From: Pomphorhynchus laevis
Taxonomy: Eukaryota > Acanthocephala > Palaeacanthocephala > Echinorhynchida > Pomphorhynchidae
Direction of reading: 5' to 3'
DNA: 64,000 nucleotides
Assembly (NCBI GenBank): GCA_012934845.2
Contig: WNNJ02002384.1
Span: 1-64,000, forward strand
The notes under the pieces are model-generated. The model made no database searches and was not told the DNA's origin. It saw nothing but the letters and a program-made list of their open reading frames with translations. Positions 22,793-33,197 of this stretch are shown piece after piece. How positions within the stretch are numbered: position 1 is the first letter of the stretch; each line of letters starts with the position of its first letter. Both the position numbers and the translations under genes were made by a program.

Positions 22793-23274
22793 CGAGTAAT
22801 ATAGACGAAAGAAACTAATTATGAACTGACATTAAATTACATCTTAACAATGTTTGGATTTTATAGTAAAAATTCGAACATTAGTCTGGTCAGTAAAGGT
22901 TTGCAACATTTTATATTTATTTGGATATTTTTTAATTTGGTTTATCATTATTTTGGATATTATTGTATTAATTCATTTAATTAATGAATTAATTAAAAAT
23001 TAATTCATTAAATGTTACTATTTTGTTTCAAGTAAACAATAATAATGTTCTAATAACATTAGAACATTAAACTAACACTTTAATATTTCGTATTTGTAAC
23101 AAAATACTAGAATAATTATAATATTATTTTTTATTATATAATGTATTATTACAAATCAGACCTGTTAACTGAGTTTACGTATCCACTATTCGGCGGAAGT
23201 GTGTTATTTATATTTTCAATAGACATTTATAAACATTTATTGTCATATTATAGTTATTATAGTTATTGTATTAC
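22793..23274. other. AT-rich spacer
   Basis: No gene. A weak echo of the PLE repeat start (CTGTTAACTGAGTTTACGTATCC) is visible at 23163-23186. Confidence 0.4.
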
Positions 23275-24330
23275 ATTACAATAACTGTCTATTATACAAA
23301 TTAGCCTATCATAGGGGGATGTTTATATTTTACATTTCACTCTAAGTTTCAGTCCACAAATTTCTGTAGCTTATTTCTTGAATATTCTGCTGATATTCTG
23401 TTTACTTAGCCTATCATAATCGTTAATTGATCTTTGATTTATTGAACAAATGATATTTTTAGAAAAACTTCTTATATTTACATAAAGATCTTTTAGCTTA
23501 TTATCACTTAAAAGTTATTTTAATATTTCTAATTGTTCATTTATATACATATCTTTTTTAATATTTTTAACTCTATTTTTCCTATTCCTTTTATCACCAT
23601 GACTTCTTGGTTTGCGTTTAACCGGATTATTATAATATAGTTGTTTATTATGTATTATACTACTTCTGCCAATTCCTTGTACCACGTCATTCAATCCTAA
23701 TGGGTGCATGGAATTAAGCGTTTTAATCCAAAAATTTTCTTTCTCTAATAGTTTTTGATTTAATATTGAAATGTTTTCTTCGATAATATGTTCTAAAATA
23801 AATAATTTACAGTTTTTAATATGATGTCCTATTAATCTCATATGTTTATGAAATATATTGGCCCCGCTGCTATGTTGGGTAGAGGAGTTAAAGGCCGAAA
23901 CCTGATAGCATAGCAGTTCCTCCTGATGACCTCTAATTCTTATTCTGATACAACGTCTGTTATTTATTAGTCAATTCATAAAAATGACGTTTATTTTAAA
24001 TTTTATTTTTATTTTTATTTTTTAACTTGATTTAAATTATAGAAAATCTAAAAACAATTATTAATTTTATTATTTAATTATTAAATTTTGATTTAGCATT
24101 ATTATGTTTTGTTTATTTTATAATTATATTAAATACGTAGACTCAGTTAGCTGATTTAATAGTTTGACTATTATGCTGTATATTATCTATATATGTGCTG
24201 CCTAAACCTGGTTTTTAACATTTGATATGTTTTTCCTATATATTGCAATCCACATGTACATTGTATTAGATATACTACACCTGCGGTGTAGTATATCAAA
24301 CTATACATTTCTGGTTGAGTACATGTAACT
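23275..24330 (-). mobile_element. PLE fragment encoding a GIY-YIG endonuclease, interrupted by a 300-bp repeat
   Basis: On the minus strand, 24330-24175 encodes the GIY-YIG core ('GVVYLIQCTCGLQYIGKT', then 'RFRQH'), and 23850-23515 encodes the second half (FHKHMRLIGHHIKNCKLFILEHI... ENFWIKTLNSMHPLGLND). This is the usual C-terminal endonuclease of PLEs that contain it. A PLE-type terminal repeat (23850-24155) lies between the halves. Positions 23275-23460 resemble 27388-27475 in direct orientation (ACAATAACTGTCTATTATAC), consistent with terminal repeats of one PLE. No intact protein is encoded. Confidence 0.75.
23850..24155 (-). repeat. 300-bp PLE-type terminal repeat, inverted copy
   Basis: It is the reverse complement of 25407-25715 at high identity. 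On the minus strand it runs from AAATCAGCTAACTGAGTC through an AT-rich body to GCATAGCAG-type hairpin sequence and CAGCGGGGCCAA. Paired GAAAC and CTGATGA boxes occur close together, but I cannot fold them into a full hammerhead. Confidence 0.8.
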
Positions 24331-25214
24331 TTTATTAAGTCATAATTTTTAACGTTGCTTTTTCGGTGTCGCCACCTAGTTTAGTAGACTCAGACTAAAC
24401 TTACAAAGGGCCAAGATCAGCATCTAACAGCTGGCTGTCCTGCTTAAGGCGGTTTCAGGATATAACAAGATCTAGAAATATATACCACTCCCCCTAACCT
24501 GCTAGGCGACCTAGCTATTGACCACTACCTGATATTTTAAACGTAGGCATATGAAGCACTTTACATTTTTAAATTATAAACACTTGGGGATGCAGACTTC
24601 TCCCTTAAATGTTAAGATTATTGTAAAATGTCAAGTTATTGTGGAATTTTATTTTACCATAATTTTGAAGATTACACCATTTTTATCAAAAAGAATTTAA
24701 TTTTATAATTTAATTAAAATTCAATTTAATATTCCATTGTTAGCTACAATTGATATCGCTAGTGATATTTTAGTAACTAACAGTCCTGTAGATTTAAAAA
24801 TAAATTTTATTTCAAAAATTTATTTTGTTATAAAACTTGAATTTTTTTAACAATTACATAGTTTAACAATTACATTTATATTTTAACCATTAAATAAAAT
24901 TTATTAAATTAGACAATTCGGCATTTATTTTCAAATTTGGAGTGTTTGTTATATCCTGAAAAACAATTTGTAAAACAATTTGAGAGTTTATTCGACCAGA
25001 ATTATTTTGACACAATTTCCTAATTTATTGTAAACAACTTCAAGGTAAATGGAATTAGCAAAGGAATAAAAATCACTAAACTATATTTACAAAAATTAAT
25101 TCATTGATTTTATTTATTTTAAAATTTATTTGAAAATATTCATTAATTTTTTCTTATAGTTTTCTAAATTAAGAGGATCGAATGATCCTCTTAATCTAAA
25201 TTAAGGATCGATTA
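24331..25214. other. AT-rich spacer
   Basis: There is no recognisable coding or repeat feature, apart from a locally GC-richer patch at 24361-24530 of unknown origin. Confidence 0.35.
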
Positions 25215-25406
25215 GTTATATTCCAAAACTTACAGTATTTCGATAGCTCCTGTTATCATCTTTAGTAAAATTACAAACAGTTTATCAAATACAAAGCATA
25301 GCTGGAGATTATAAACAATGTTTGATAAACATTATTTATCAAACACATAGTTGGGCAATTATACAAAATACTCAAAATTTGTAACAAAGGAAAAACATTG
25401 AAGAAA

Positions 25407-27463
25407 TTAAATCAGCTAACTGAGTCTACGTATTGTTATATAATTATAAAATAAACAAAACATAATAATGCTAAATCAAAAAGTAATATTAAATAATAAA
25501 ATTAATAATTGTTTTTAGATTTTCTATAATTTAAATCAAGTTAAAAAAATGAAATTTAAAATAAACGTCATTTTATGAATTGACTAATAAATAACAGACG
25601 TTGTATCAGAATAAGAATTAGAGGTCATCAGGAGGAACTGCTATGCTATCAGGTTTCGGCCCCTAACTCCTCTACCCAACATAGCAGCGGGGCCAAATAC
25701 ATGCTAATGATGTATTTCCTCTGAAATAACTATCTAGTATCTTATTCTAATACAAAGTATATTATTTATTATCCATCCATAAAAATTTGCCACTTAAGAG
25801 TTTAAATTTATTCTTTATATTATTGTGTTGATTTATATATTTTACTATTTTCTGCTTGATGTTATTTTTATAGTAACCTAGTTTAAAATATGTATCTATT
25901 AAATTATTTAAATGATTTTGAAGAAAGCCAAATCATTACAAATTGTTGCAATTCTTAAAATTTCATTATTTAATGTATTATATTTTATATTATATGGTAT
26001 GCATGAATGCTCATGCAAAAATATGTTTCTTGTAAATTTAAATATGCCATCTTTACGATATAAATTAATAGTAGTTTTAGTTAATGTTAATTTAATGTTC
26101 ATATCTAGATATACACCTTCTTTATCATTAATATTGGTTTTGTTAAGAATAAGGCTTTCTGGATAAATTTGTTCACTAATTGAATAAAAATTATTAGAAT
26201 TAAATACACATATATCATCAATGTATCGAAACATATATTTCATATATTTATATTGTTTAGATTTAGTTTTTACACAGTTATGAACAAATTCATATTCTAT
26301 AAAGCTTAAAAACAAGTCAGCTATAATTAGGCTACTATTACTACCCATTGGAACACCTTTTATTTGGCAAAATATAGATGTCCCTACCTTTAAAAATTTT
26401 TGATTTATTAAAATATTTAAGGATTCTATTAATTCAATTTTATCCATATATTTATATTTATTTGATGGTTTAATTTTTGTTAGATAGGCGTTATAATTAT
26501 TATAACATATGTATGTATATCTTTTTCCGAATATAAGATTAATTAATTTTACTAACGCTTCTTTAATATCTACTAAACCTAGATTTGTATAAAGTACTAA
26601 AATCGTATGTATTTATATTTTGAAAATTTATTCCTTTTGTTATATATATTTATTCCTTTCGCATATGTTTGATTTACATTTAAATCGTTAGAATTAACCT
26701 CTTTCATTAGTATATCATAATAAAGCTTTTTGCATATGAAGACAAAGTTATTACTAGCTTTATCAATAGTTGTTATTATATAGTTATCCTTTAATTTAGT
26801 AAGTTCTTTATACATATCTTTATTAATTTTATCTTTTCTTTTATAATTGTTTGTTATTTTCATTTTATTTTTAATTTTATCAAATATATAATCTTTCCAA
26901 ATTTTTATCTTAGATATATTCGAGCTTTCACTATTAATCAGCTTACTAAAGTAATCATTTAAGTTATTATATAACGAATTGTAAATTTTATTTTTGTCGT
27001 TGTTATTATTTAATCTGTATTTATACCCTTTTGATAGCAGCTTTCTTAATTCACAATTTTCAATTAATTCTAGATTATGGGTACATATATGTTCATTTAT
27101 TTTATCAAAACTAAGACTTTTACAATTGCATTCTGTTTCCATTTTGTTTCTAATATTATCGTTACATATTGATTTTAATTCTTTATTATAATTACAAATT
27201 TTTCGTCCTAGTGGTGGTAGGAGTTTATACCTTATTTTAGGAATATATTTACTTAAATCTGATCCTATTATTTCTTTACTTTTAGAATTATTTAAAAGTC
27301 CGGCTATATTTATGTTATCTATACATTTATTAATGAAGTTTATGATTAATGTATATTTTCTATTGTTATTATTTACATTTATTGTATGATTATAGTATTT
27401 TGTATTACAATAACTGTCTATTATACAACTTAGCCTATCATAGTCGTTAATTAATTTTTGATT
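25407..27463 (-). mobile_element. PLE insertion: RT plus an oppositely oriented terminal repeat
   Basis: Compared with the empty relative at 34690-34700, about 2.06 kb is inserted here. At the left is the 300-bp terminal repeat (25407-25715) in the opposite orientation to the copy at 23850-24155. The rest encodes a PLE RT on the minus strand. 27142-26597 gives 'DNYIITTIDKASNNFVFICKKLYYDIL', the typical N-terminal RT motif. 26640-26520 has LYTNLGLVDIKEAL. 26447-25908 contains 'QIKGVPMGSNSSLIIADLFLSF', motif C 'YIDDICVF' and 'LDMNIKL'. No GIY-YIG domain is present in this insertion. The frame is broken in a few places. Confidence 0.8.
25908..26447 (-). pseudogene. PLE RT, palm region
   Basis: This 179-residue open piece carries the RT palm. 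It has GVPMGSNSSLIIADLFL (motif B region), 'YKYMKYMFRYIDDICVFN' (motif C with YIDD), and 'VYLDMNIKLT..TINLYRKDGIF', the conserved 'FLDv.v' and 'T.vYRKpt' stretch of PLE RTs. Both motif C aspartates are intact. PLEs reverse-transcribe their RNA at chromosomal ends or nicked targets. The piece lacks the N-terminal RT part, which lies in another frame at 26597-27142, so this is not a working gene. Confidence 0.75.
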
Positions 27464-27984
27464 TAAACAAATTTAAAATGTAAAAAAATGTCATTACAAA
27501 AAATGCTAGTATATTAGTACTACACAACAATACGAAACAAATAAGATGAAACAAATACAAAAACTTAAAAGGATAGATGAAAATTAGTAGAAAATAAAAC
27601 TAAATAAAGAAAATTGTGGAATTGTATTTGAAAAACAAAGCAAATTAGATTTAAAAACATTAAGAACAATCAAATTTAAAATATTTGAAAAATATATGTT
27701 AGAATAAGAAACAAACAATTAAAAATTCAAATCAATAAAACTTTAAATTAAAATTACTTTATGGTTTACAAATAATAAAGCGAAACCTAATATGGTATTT
27801 TTAAATTGAAATCAGCTTTATAATAGACACAAAAACTGAAAATGATAGATGAAAATTAGATATTATTATTTAAATACACTGTTTGTAATTTTCCTGAATA
27901 TGATAGCAAGAACTATTGAAATATTGTAACTTTTGGAATAAAACTTAATTATTCGGCTCTGTAAATTTATAAAGCCTTATATTC

Positions 27985-28860
27985 AGATAATATTTTTATT
28001 GAATAAACATTGTTGAGCTTTCGATCACCAAGGCCATTGGCAATGGCCTTGGTGGTCGAAAGCTCAACAATTTTTATTCAATAAAAATACTTCTCATGTC
28101 TATAATGTTCTCCCATAATCACCGCTACAACCAATTATGTAACAACTAAATTGAGATCTAATTTAATTCAGTATTTCATTTATAGCGTACAATCGATCTT
28201 TTGTAACTGTAAAATTTTCAACGTTTTCGATCTTATTAAATTACAAGTCAAACATGAAACATATTTCAAAGTAAATTTGGCAATTTACTTCTTATATTTA
28301 ATTTGAAAATGAGTTTCCATAATTCAAATTGGTGTTAAATTTTCTTAAAGTTAATTTGGCGATGGATTTTCTTAAAAAAATTATCGCCAATATTTTTTAC
28401 TAAAATTTTAGAACACAAATATATGTCCATACATATAAAACAATTTAGATGTAAAAAGTGTATGCACATGCGGATTTACTTTCACAGTGCATATCAGAAA
28501 AGTAATTGCTTTCGTTGCTCAATATTTTTATATTTTGATATTTCGTTAAATCTTTAAGTATTCGGCCACTGTCAAAAATAAGACATAAAAATATAAATTA
28601 ATATTGATAAATGCCATCATATTTGGTAAAAATAAAAAAAATTAACGAAAGATCGTCTTCATGTAAACATCAACAAGAATCTCGATTCTCGGAGAATAAA
28701 CCAAAACAGAACAGTTATTTATTTAAGTACTTGTAATATTTCTTAATTTAAAAAAAACAATATAGACATGAGAAGTATTTTTATTAAATAAAAATTGTTG
28801 AGCTTTCGACCACCAAGGCCATTGTCAATGGCCTTGGTGGTAGAAGTATTTTTATTGAAT
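27985..28860. repeat. Head-to-head PLE-type ends with 78-bp palindrome
   Basis: At 28007-28085, ATTGTTGAGCTTTCGATCACC..GGCCATTG meets its own reverse complement with almost no loop. A second palindrome of the same family lies at 28795-28850. TATTTTTATT(G/A)AATAAA arms at 28070-28110 and 28763-28805 are inverted copies about 650 bases apart. AAGCTTTCGA plus GGCC hairpins are typical of PLE ends. The 28110-28760 interior has no gene. Confidence 0.65.
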
Positions 28861-29035
28861 AAACAATAAAATAAGTATTTTTGTTGAATTCAATTTAATT
28901 AATTAATTTTCAGATAAAATAAATAAATGTTTCAATAAATTTTAAATATTGTAGACATGAATTAATGTCTTTATTCACATTAGTTTATGATGATTTTATA
29001 TGAATAATATTTATATTTTTGATGATTTGTATGAA

Positions 29036-29395
29036 TTTTTTCTTTATTATTGCAAGCTTTCAACAAACAATTTCCTTTTCACGCAAATGGTAAAATCAAA
29101 AAATACCACAATTTATACCAGCGAATAGGAAAGAAATATAAGATGTCATCTTATCCTATGACGTCGGTGATTATTACAAAGAACAAAATTTTATGTGAGA
29201 TGTCCAGTTATTGGAAGTTTTAGATGCTAGTTCGACTTGTTTGTATGCATTGAATTAGATTGGTTAGCGATGCAGATAGCTTCTTTGATGAGTCTCCCTA
29301 ATAGGTCGTTTTTATAGCAAATATTTTCCACGTTGTCCCAATTAATATCGTGATCAGTATCCATAACATGATTGCATATAGCTGAACTTGCCTCC
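29036..29395 (-). pseudogene. PLE 3, 3' part (GIY-YIG C-terminal half)
   Basis: Minus-strand 29400-29227 reads 'EASSAICNHVMDTDHDINWDNVENICYKNDLLGRLIKEAICI', the second half of a PLE GIY-YIG domain with its conserved H..H and R..EA residues. The 3' terminal repeat with TTTATTATTGCAAGCTTTCAA lies at 29039-29060. It is separated from its upstream half (33198-34478) by a 3.8-kb LINE. TGAACTTGCCTCC at 29383-29395 is the TSD of that LINE. Confidence 0.8.
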
Positions 29396-29457
29396 ACAGA
29401 GTGATTATAAAAAAGTTTGAGAGATAAATAACATACATTGCAGATCAATTCAAACAG

Positions 29458-30579
29458 TTGCAGATAGTCTCCCTGCGCTCACCGATCAGTTGTAGTAGCA
29501 AATTTATTAGCTTCAACACAAAAAGATTTAAAAAGATCATTAAAAAGCCCGTTGCTAGACATTCATTATTTAATATTTTCCTAAGGAAATTTTCTACTGA
29601 ACTTAAAAATAGAGTTGTTTTTAACTGTGTTCGATACAGTGAATCAGAAATAAAAATTTCTTTCGCCTCGCCTGAGGATCTTAAAAGATATGCTGTATTT
29701 TTTGAATCCAATTTGTCCGAATTTGGATCGTTTGAACTAAAACCAATCATGGCCTCGGTCAAAATATCGAATCTCCCGGCCCACCTTGAAAATGAGGATA
29801 TTGCATTACTAAAAAGTAAGTTCAATATTTCCAGTTTTCGTCAACTTATGGGAAAGAATGGCTTCCCCTTAACGATCGCTTTCGGTTCTGCGGCAATTAA
29901 TCAAGCTGAGTTACTCGTCAGATCTGCTAATAACCCATTTTTGGGCTTCAATTTATCCTTTAAAATAGTTGGCAGGGAAGAATTTACATACCCCCATTGT
30001 AGTCGGTGCCATAAGTGGGGGCATTGGGCTTCCAGCTGCACCTTACCGACTACATGTGGGGTGTGTAGCTCCTTATCCTGCCCAGCCGTAATGGACGGCT
30101 GTAAATGCTCGGCCCTCCTTTCCTGCTCCAACTGTGGGGGGTGTCACCCTGCTTGGAGCAGGAGGTGTAACGTCTTCAAAGATTACGCCAACAAATTCTG
30201 TTCAACAGCTACCAAGAAGCCAGCCTCTTTTTCCGAAGCAGCTGCCCTGCCTTCTAACGTCGGGTCAAGAATGACGGACGCCGACATCTTTAGAGCCATA
30301 GACATCCGTGCCGCTGTGAATAAGAAACAGACTGAGGAATTAGTCAAGTCTCTGCTCGGTGCCCTCCTCACGGCACCGTCTGTTCCGATTAATGCAGTAA
30401 TACCGCCTTCAAAGAAAAGGGGGGCTTCGGCCAATCCTCCCATCCAACCCTTAAATATTGGGAAACTATTAAAGTCTAAGGCTAGAAGGGGAAATGAAGA
30501 TGCTGCCCAGGGGCAAGTACCTACCCTGGACGGAGCTGGTGGCGGGAAGGGAAACCTTCCTGCACCTAGCTCTGTCTAG
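29458..30579 (+). CDS. LINE ORF1: gag-like zinc-knuckle RNA-binding protein (373 aa)
   Basis: The N-terminal 75 residues are basic and hydrophobic. Residues about 55-180 look like an RRM-type fold (VRYSESEIKISFASPEDLKRYAVFF, then 'ASVKISNLPAHLENEDIALLKSKFN'). A cluster of zinc knuckles follows: CSRCHKWGHWASSC (C-x2-C-x4-H-x4-C), CGVCSSLSC...CKC, then CSNCGGCHPAWSRRC. The C-terminal 130 residues are Ala/Pro/Lys-rich and disordered. This architecture is the standard ORF1 of Jockey, I and R1-group LINEs, where it coats element RNA. The ATG at 29458 is the first in the frame; a later start is possible. The stop precedes ORF2 by 33 bases, so ORF2 likely needs reinitiation. Confidence 0.88.
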   Translation: MQIVSLRSPISCSSKFISFNTKRFKKIIKKPVARHSLFNIFLRKFSTELKNRVVFNCVRYSESEIKISFASPEDLKRYAVFFESNLSEFGSFELKPIMASVKISNLPAHLENEDIALLKSKFNISSFRQLMGKNGFPLTIAFGSAAINQAELLVRSANNPFLGFNLSFKIVGREEFTYPHCSRCHKWGHWASSCTLPTTCGVCSSLSCPAVMDGCKCSALLSCSNCGGCHPAWSRRCNVFKDYANKFCSTATKKPASFSEAAALPSNVGSRMTDADIFRAIDIRAAVNKKQTEELVKSLLGALLTAPSVPINAVIPPSKKRGASANPPIQPLNIGKLLKSKARRGNEDAAQGQVPTLDGAGGGKGNLPAPSSV

Positions 30580-30612
30580 GTAGGCAATCCCCCATCCAAC
30601 TAATCCATCACA

Positions 30613-33072
30613 ATGCAGAGTACTCGTGAGCCTTTTTCACTTAATGTCCTTCAGTGGAATTCGGGAGGTGCTTCTGCCCTCAGACTTTTATCTGGTAGAG
30701 ATGCAGATGTTATAGTGCTTCAGGAGACGCGGTCTATCCGTCTTCCCCAGGACATTACTCGATTTATCCCAAAGCATATATGTTCCCACTATACTCCGTA
30801 CTTAGCCCCACCTCACTCCTCTTCATCTCAAGGACTCTTGACCTTAGTTAAGTGCTCCTTAAGGTCCTCCCTCCTATTAAACTACTCATGTCCAGCCATG
30901 TCTTGTTTAGTAGTTTCACTTAGTAAAAACGGTAAACGCCTCAGTCTAGCCAATGTCTACATCCGTCCAGGGGAAATTCACAAGAACCGTGATCTCCTGG
31001 ATAGTATTATTGACAGCGGTTATGACATGATACTTGGGGATTTCAACGACAGAACTGGTCGTTGGATCAATGCAGCGCTTCGCAGAGCCAGGAACGGTTA
31101 TCTTATTCACAAACCCCCATCCCCTACCTTTCATTGCACATCAACAAATTCTATCCTCGACATTTTACTGCTTCACTCGAGGTGGCTGTTAAAACCCCTC
31201 TGCACGGAGCAGTCGCGCCAGCAATTGTCCACCTCTCATGACCTAATTCGTTGGAGAATTGAGGAAGATATGTTGCTTCGCAGAAGGTTTCACTTTGATC
31301 CGATCAGAGTGGCCTTCTTTCAGGCGGCTATCCAACTCTTTCCCCGAATAGGAAATGAGAGTCTGACCGAATTTAATACCTACCTCTTTTCGCAAGCTAC
31401 CGCGATTTTATCGACTACCTATAAAGGTCGTATATACAATCCCACTCCGACGAAACTCAAGGTCCTAGCAAAATTACTGAACCTCCCTAATCTCTCTGCT
31501 TCCGCCAAACAGGCCCTCTCGAATGAATACTGGAGCACCAGATACAGGTTCCAGCTGAGTAAGGATAGGACGAGTATCGCTCGCCTTAATCCTTCTCAGT
31601 CTTCCTTTTGGAAGATTTTCAAGAAGGAGAAGTTTGTTTGCTGGAAGGATAGAGCATTGAGTTGGATAGGGAATGTAGGCCTTGATAAAGTTTTGGAGGA
31701 GTCACTAGCCCTACACAACTATGGAGCCACTCAATCACCTCAACCAATCCCGCCTTGGTGTAACTTCAGGAGTAGGGATCTATCTGTTACGGATATTCTT
31801 AACTCCTGGGGTCCACTCCCGGGCACCTCCAAATCCGTCGTTCCACTTTCTTCTCGGGTCTGTCAGCTTTTGACAGCTGATCAGAGAAGAGAGGTGGCCG
31901 TAACAATGCTTTTAGCCTCCCCATCTGATGTAGCAGGCATCAATATTAGTAAGCGTGTTTTTATTCCTAAGAAAAAATCCTGCTCATGTCCTAAAGACCT
32001 GCGACCCATTTCGATTCAAAATTCCCTCGTGTCGATTTACGAAAAAGCGCTTGCGCGTAAAATCCGCGACCATTTAAGTAGGCGAAATTTGATCCCTCCA
32101 GGTTTTCATGGGTTCGTCAAAGGTCGCTCGGTCCATTCGGCAGTAGGTGAGTTGGAGCAGTTTTGTCGGGAGAATAGCCATCGCCTAGTTGTGGCTATTT
32201 TCCTTGACTTTTCTGCTGCATTTGACCGCATCTCCATTCCTTTTGTGATCTCTTCTCTTAGGTCCCTCGGGTTGCCTGCGAGAATTGTGAACAGGGTGGA
32301 GATTCTGCTGTACACCAAGCGGTTTTATTATGAAGACGACCCTGATGCGCGTCAGTTTTACCCTATTACAGGTGTGCCTCAAGGTTCACCTCTTTCTCCT
32401 ATCTTATATCTTGCTGCCTCCATTAATCTATTCAAAATATTTAAGCGCGAACAACGTCTTGTGGTGTATGCTGATGACACCACAGCCCTGTTCTCTGGAC
32501 ACAGGTGTAAAGACGTAGTTTCTGACATCAGCCGCTTCTTTTTAAGATTAAAAGACCAGTTACCCAAATCCAATCTTATTTTAAACTCCGCCAAATCGCA
32601 GGCGGTTGTCTTTCATGGCACCACTGCAACAAAGAAAAAACTTAAGAGATTAGCACTCTCAGCACTTTCCTCCATATTTGCCTCTGAACCACTCCCCACC
32701 TTCACATGTCGGGTAAAATACCTGGGGTTCACCGTTACGGTGAACTGGTCGGCGAAAGCTGACCTGGATAGACTTAAACGTATCCTGAGGAAAGCTAGGT
32801 GGGCTCTGAAACGGGCTCAGCATCTGTCATTGAAAGGGAAAACCCAGGTACGCCTTTGGGGTACCTGGGCTATCTCGGGACTAGTCTTTTTCTCAAGAGG
32901 ACGTCCCCCAGAGCAAAGGCTAAGGTTTCTTAAGCTCCTCGTCTCTCGTTTACCCAGCATAGTTCGCGCCGATTGGATTCTTCGGGGGGTGAAAGACCCC
33001 GGGTGGTTCAGTCGGAAGGCGGCGTGTTGGATCGGTTGGGGGGCTCAGATCCCCCTGAATTTGATGCCTTGA
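30613..33072 (+). CDS. LINE ORF2: APE endonuclease and RT (819 aa)
   Basis: Residues about 1-220 form an APE-type endonuclease: LQWNSGG, VIVLQETRS (catalytic E), 'NVYIRPG', 'MILGDFNDRTGRW' and 'STSHDLIRW' (the SDH-like end). Residues about 430-700 form the RT: 'FIPKKK', DLRPISI, 'GFVKGRSV', motif A 'IFLDFSAAFDRI', motif B 'GVPQGSPLSPILY', motif C 'VVYADDTTALF' and the thumb with 'SAKSQAVVFHG' and 'VKYLGFTV'. All catalytic residues are present. There is no RNase H and no CCHC at the C-terminus, and 819 residues is short for the group. It nicks DNA and reverse-transcribes the element RNA in place. Confidence 0.9.
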   Translation: MQSTREPFSLNVLQWNSGGASALRLLSGRDADVIVLQETRSIRLPQDITRFIPKHICSHYTPYLAPPHSSSSQGLLTLVKCSLRSSLLLNYSCPAMSCLVVSLSKNGKRLSLANVYIRPGEIHKNRDLLDSIIDSGYDMILGDFNDRTGRWINAALRRARNGYLIHKPPSPTFHCTSTNSILDILLLHSRWLLKPLCTEQSRQQLSTSHDLIRWRIEEDMLLRRRFHFDPIRVAFFQAAIQLFPRIGNESLTEFNTYLFSQATAILSTTYKGRIYNPTPTKLKVLAKLLNLPNLSASAKQALSNEYWSTRYRFQLSKDRTSIARLNPSQSSFWKIFKKEKFVCWKDRALSWIGNVGLDKVLEESLALHNYGATQSPQPIPPWCNFRSRDLSVTDILNSWGPLPGTSKSVVPLSSRVCQLLTADQRREVAVTMLLASPSDVAGINISKRVFIPKKKSCSCPKDLRPISIQNSLVSIYEKALARKIRDHLSRRNLIPPGFHGFVKGRSVHSAVGELEQFCRENSHRLVVAIFLDFSAAFDRISIPFVISSLRSLGLPARIVNRVEILLYTKRFYYEDDPDARQFYPITGVPQGSPLSPILYLAASINLFKIFKREQRLVVYADDTTALFSGHRCKDVVSDISRFFLRLKDQLPKSNLILNSAKSQAVVFHGTTATKKKLKRLALSALSSIFASEPLPTFTCRVKYLGFTVTVNWSAKADLDRLKRILRKARWALKRAQHLSLKGKTQVRLWGTWAISGLVFFSRGRPPEQRLRFLKLLVSRLPSIVRADWILRGVKDPGWFSRKAACWIGWGAQIPLNLMP

Positions 33073-33197
33073 ACATTGAAGAAGACTAACACGTGCTGTC
33101 TTGTTATTTCTTTTGTTTATCTTGGAACTGATCTGACATTTATTTATTCCTTCACCATGTATTATTTGTTATTAAGAAAATCTTATTTATTTATTTA

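Larger units (their letters stand above)
25215..27950. repeat. Repeat family E, copy 1, with inverted hammerhead-like ends, split by a PLE
   Basis: The left end (25215-25290: TTCCAAAACTTACAGTATTTCG..AGCTCCTGTTATC..AAATTACAAACAGT) is mirrored at 27875-27950 on the other strand. The body 25300-25405 plus 27463-27850 is collinear with 34600-35325, where it is uninterrupted. This shows that 25407-27463 is an insertion. Confidence 0.7.
29396..33197 (+). mobile_element. Jockey-like LINE, apparently complete, 13-bp TSD
   Basis: A 3802-bp insertion is flanked by TGAACTTGCCTCC at 29383-29395 and 33198-33210. It has a 62-bp leader, ORF1 (29458-30579), a 33-bp gap, ORF2 (30613-33072), and a 3' UTR ending in (TTTA)n at 33181-33197. 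Both ORFs are open from end to end. A perfect TSD and open ORFs argue for a young, possibly still mobile copy. It inserted in the GIY-YIG region of an older PLE. A 5'-truncated relative lies at 56154-57290. Confidence 0.92.

Noticed and set aside
23850-24155. Full hammerhead from the adjacent GAAAC and CTGATGA boxes
   Set aside because: Boxes are in permuted order, and the bases next to them do not form a proper helix II.
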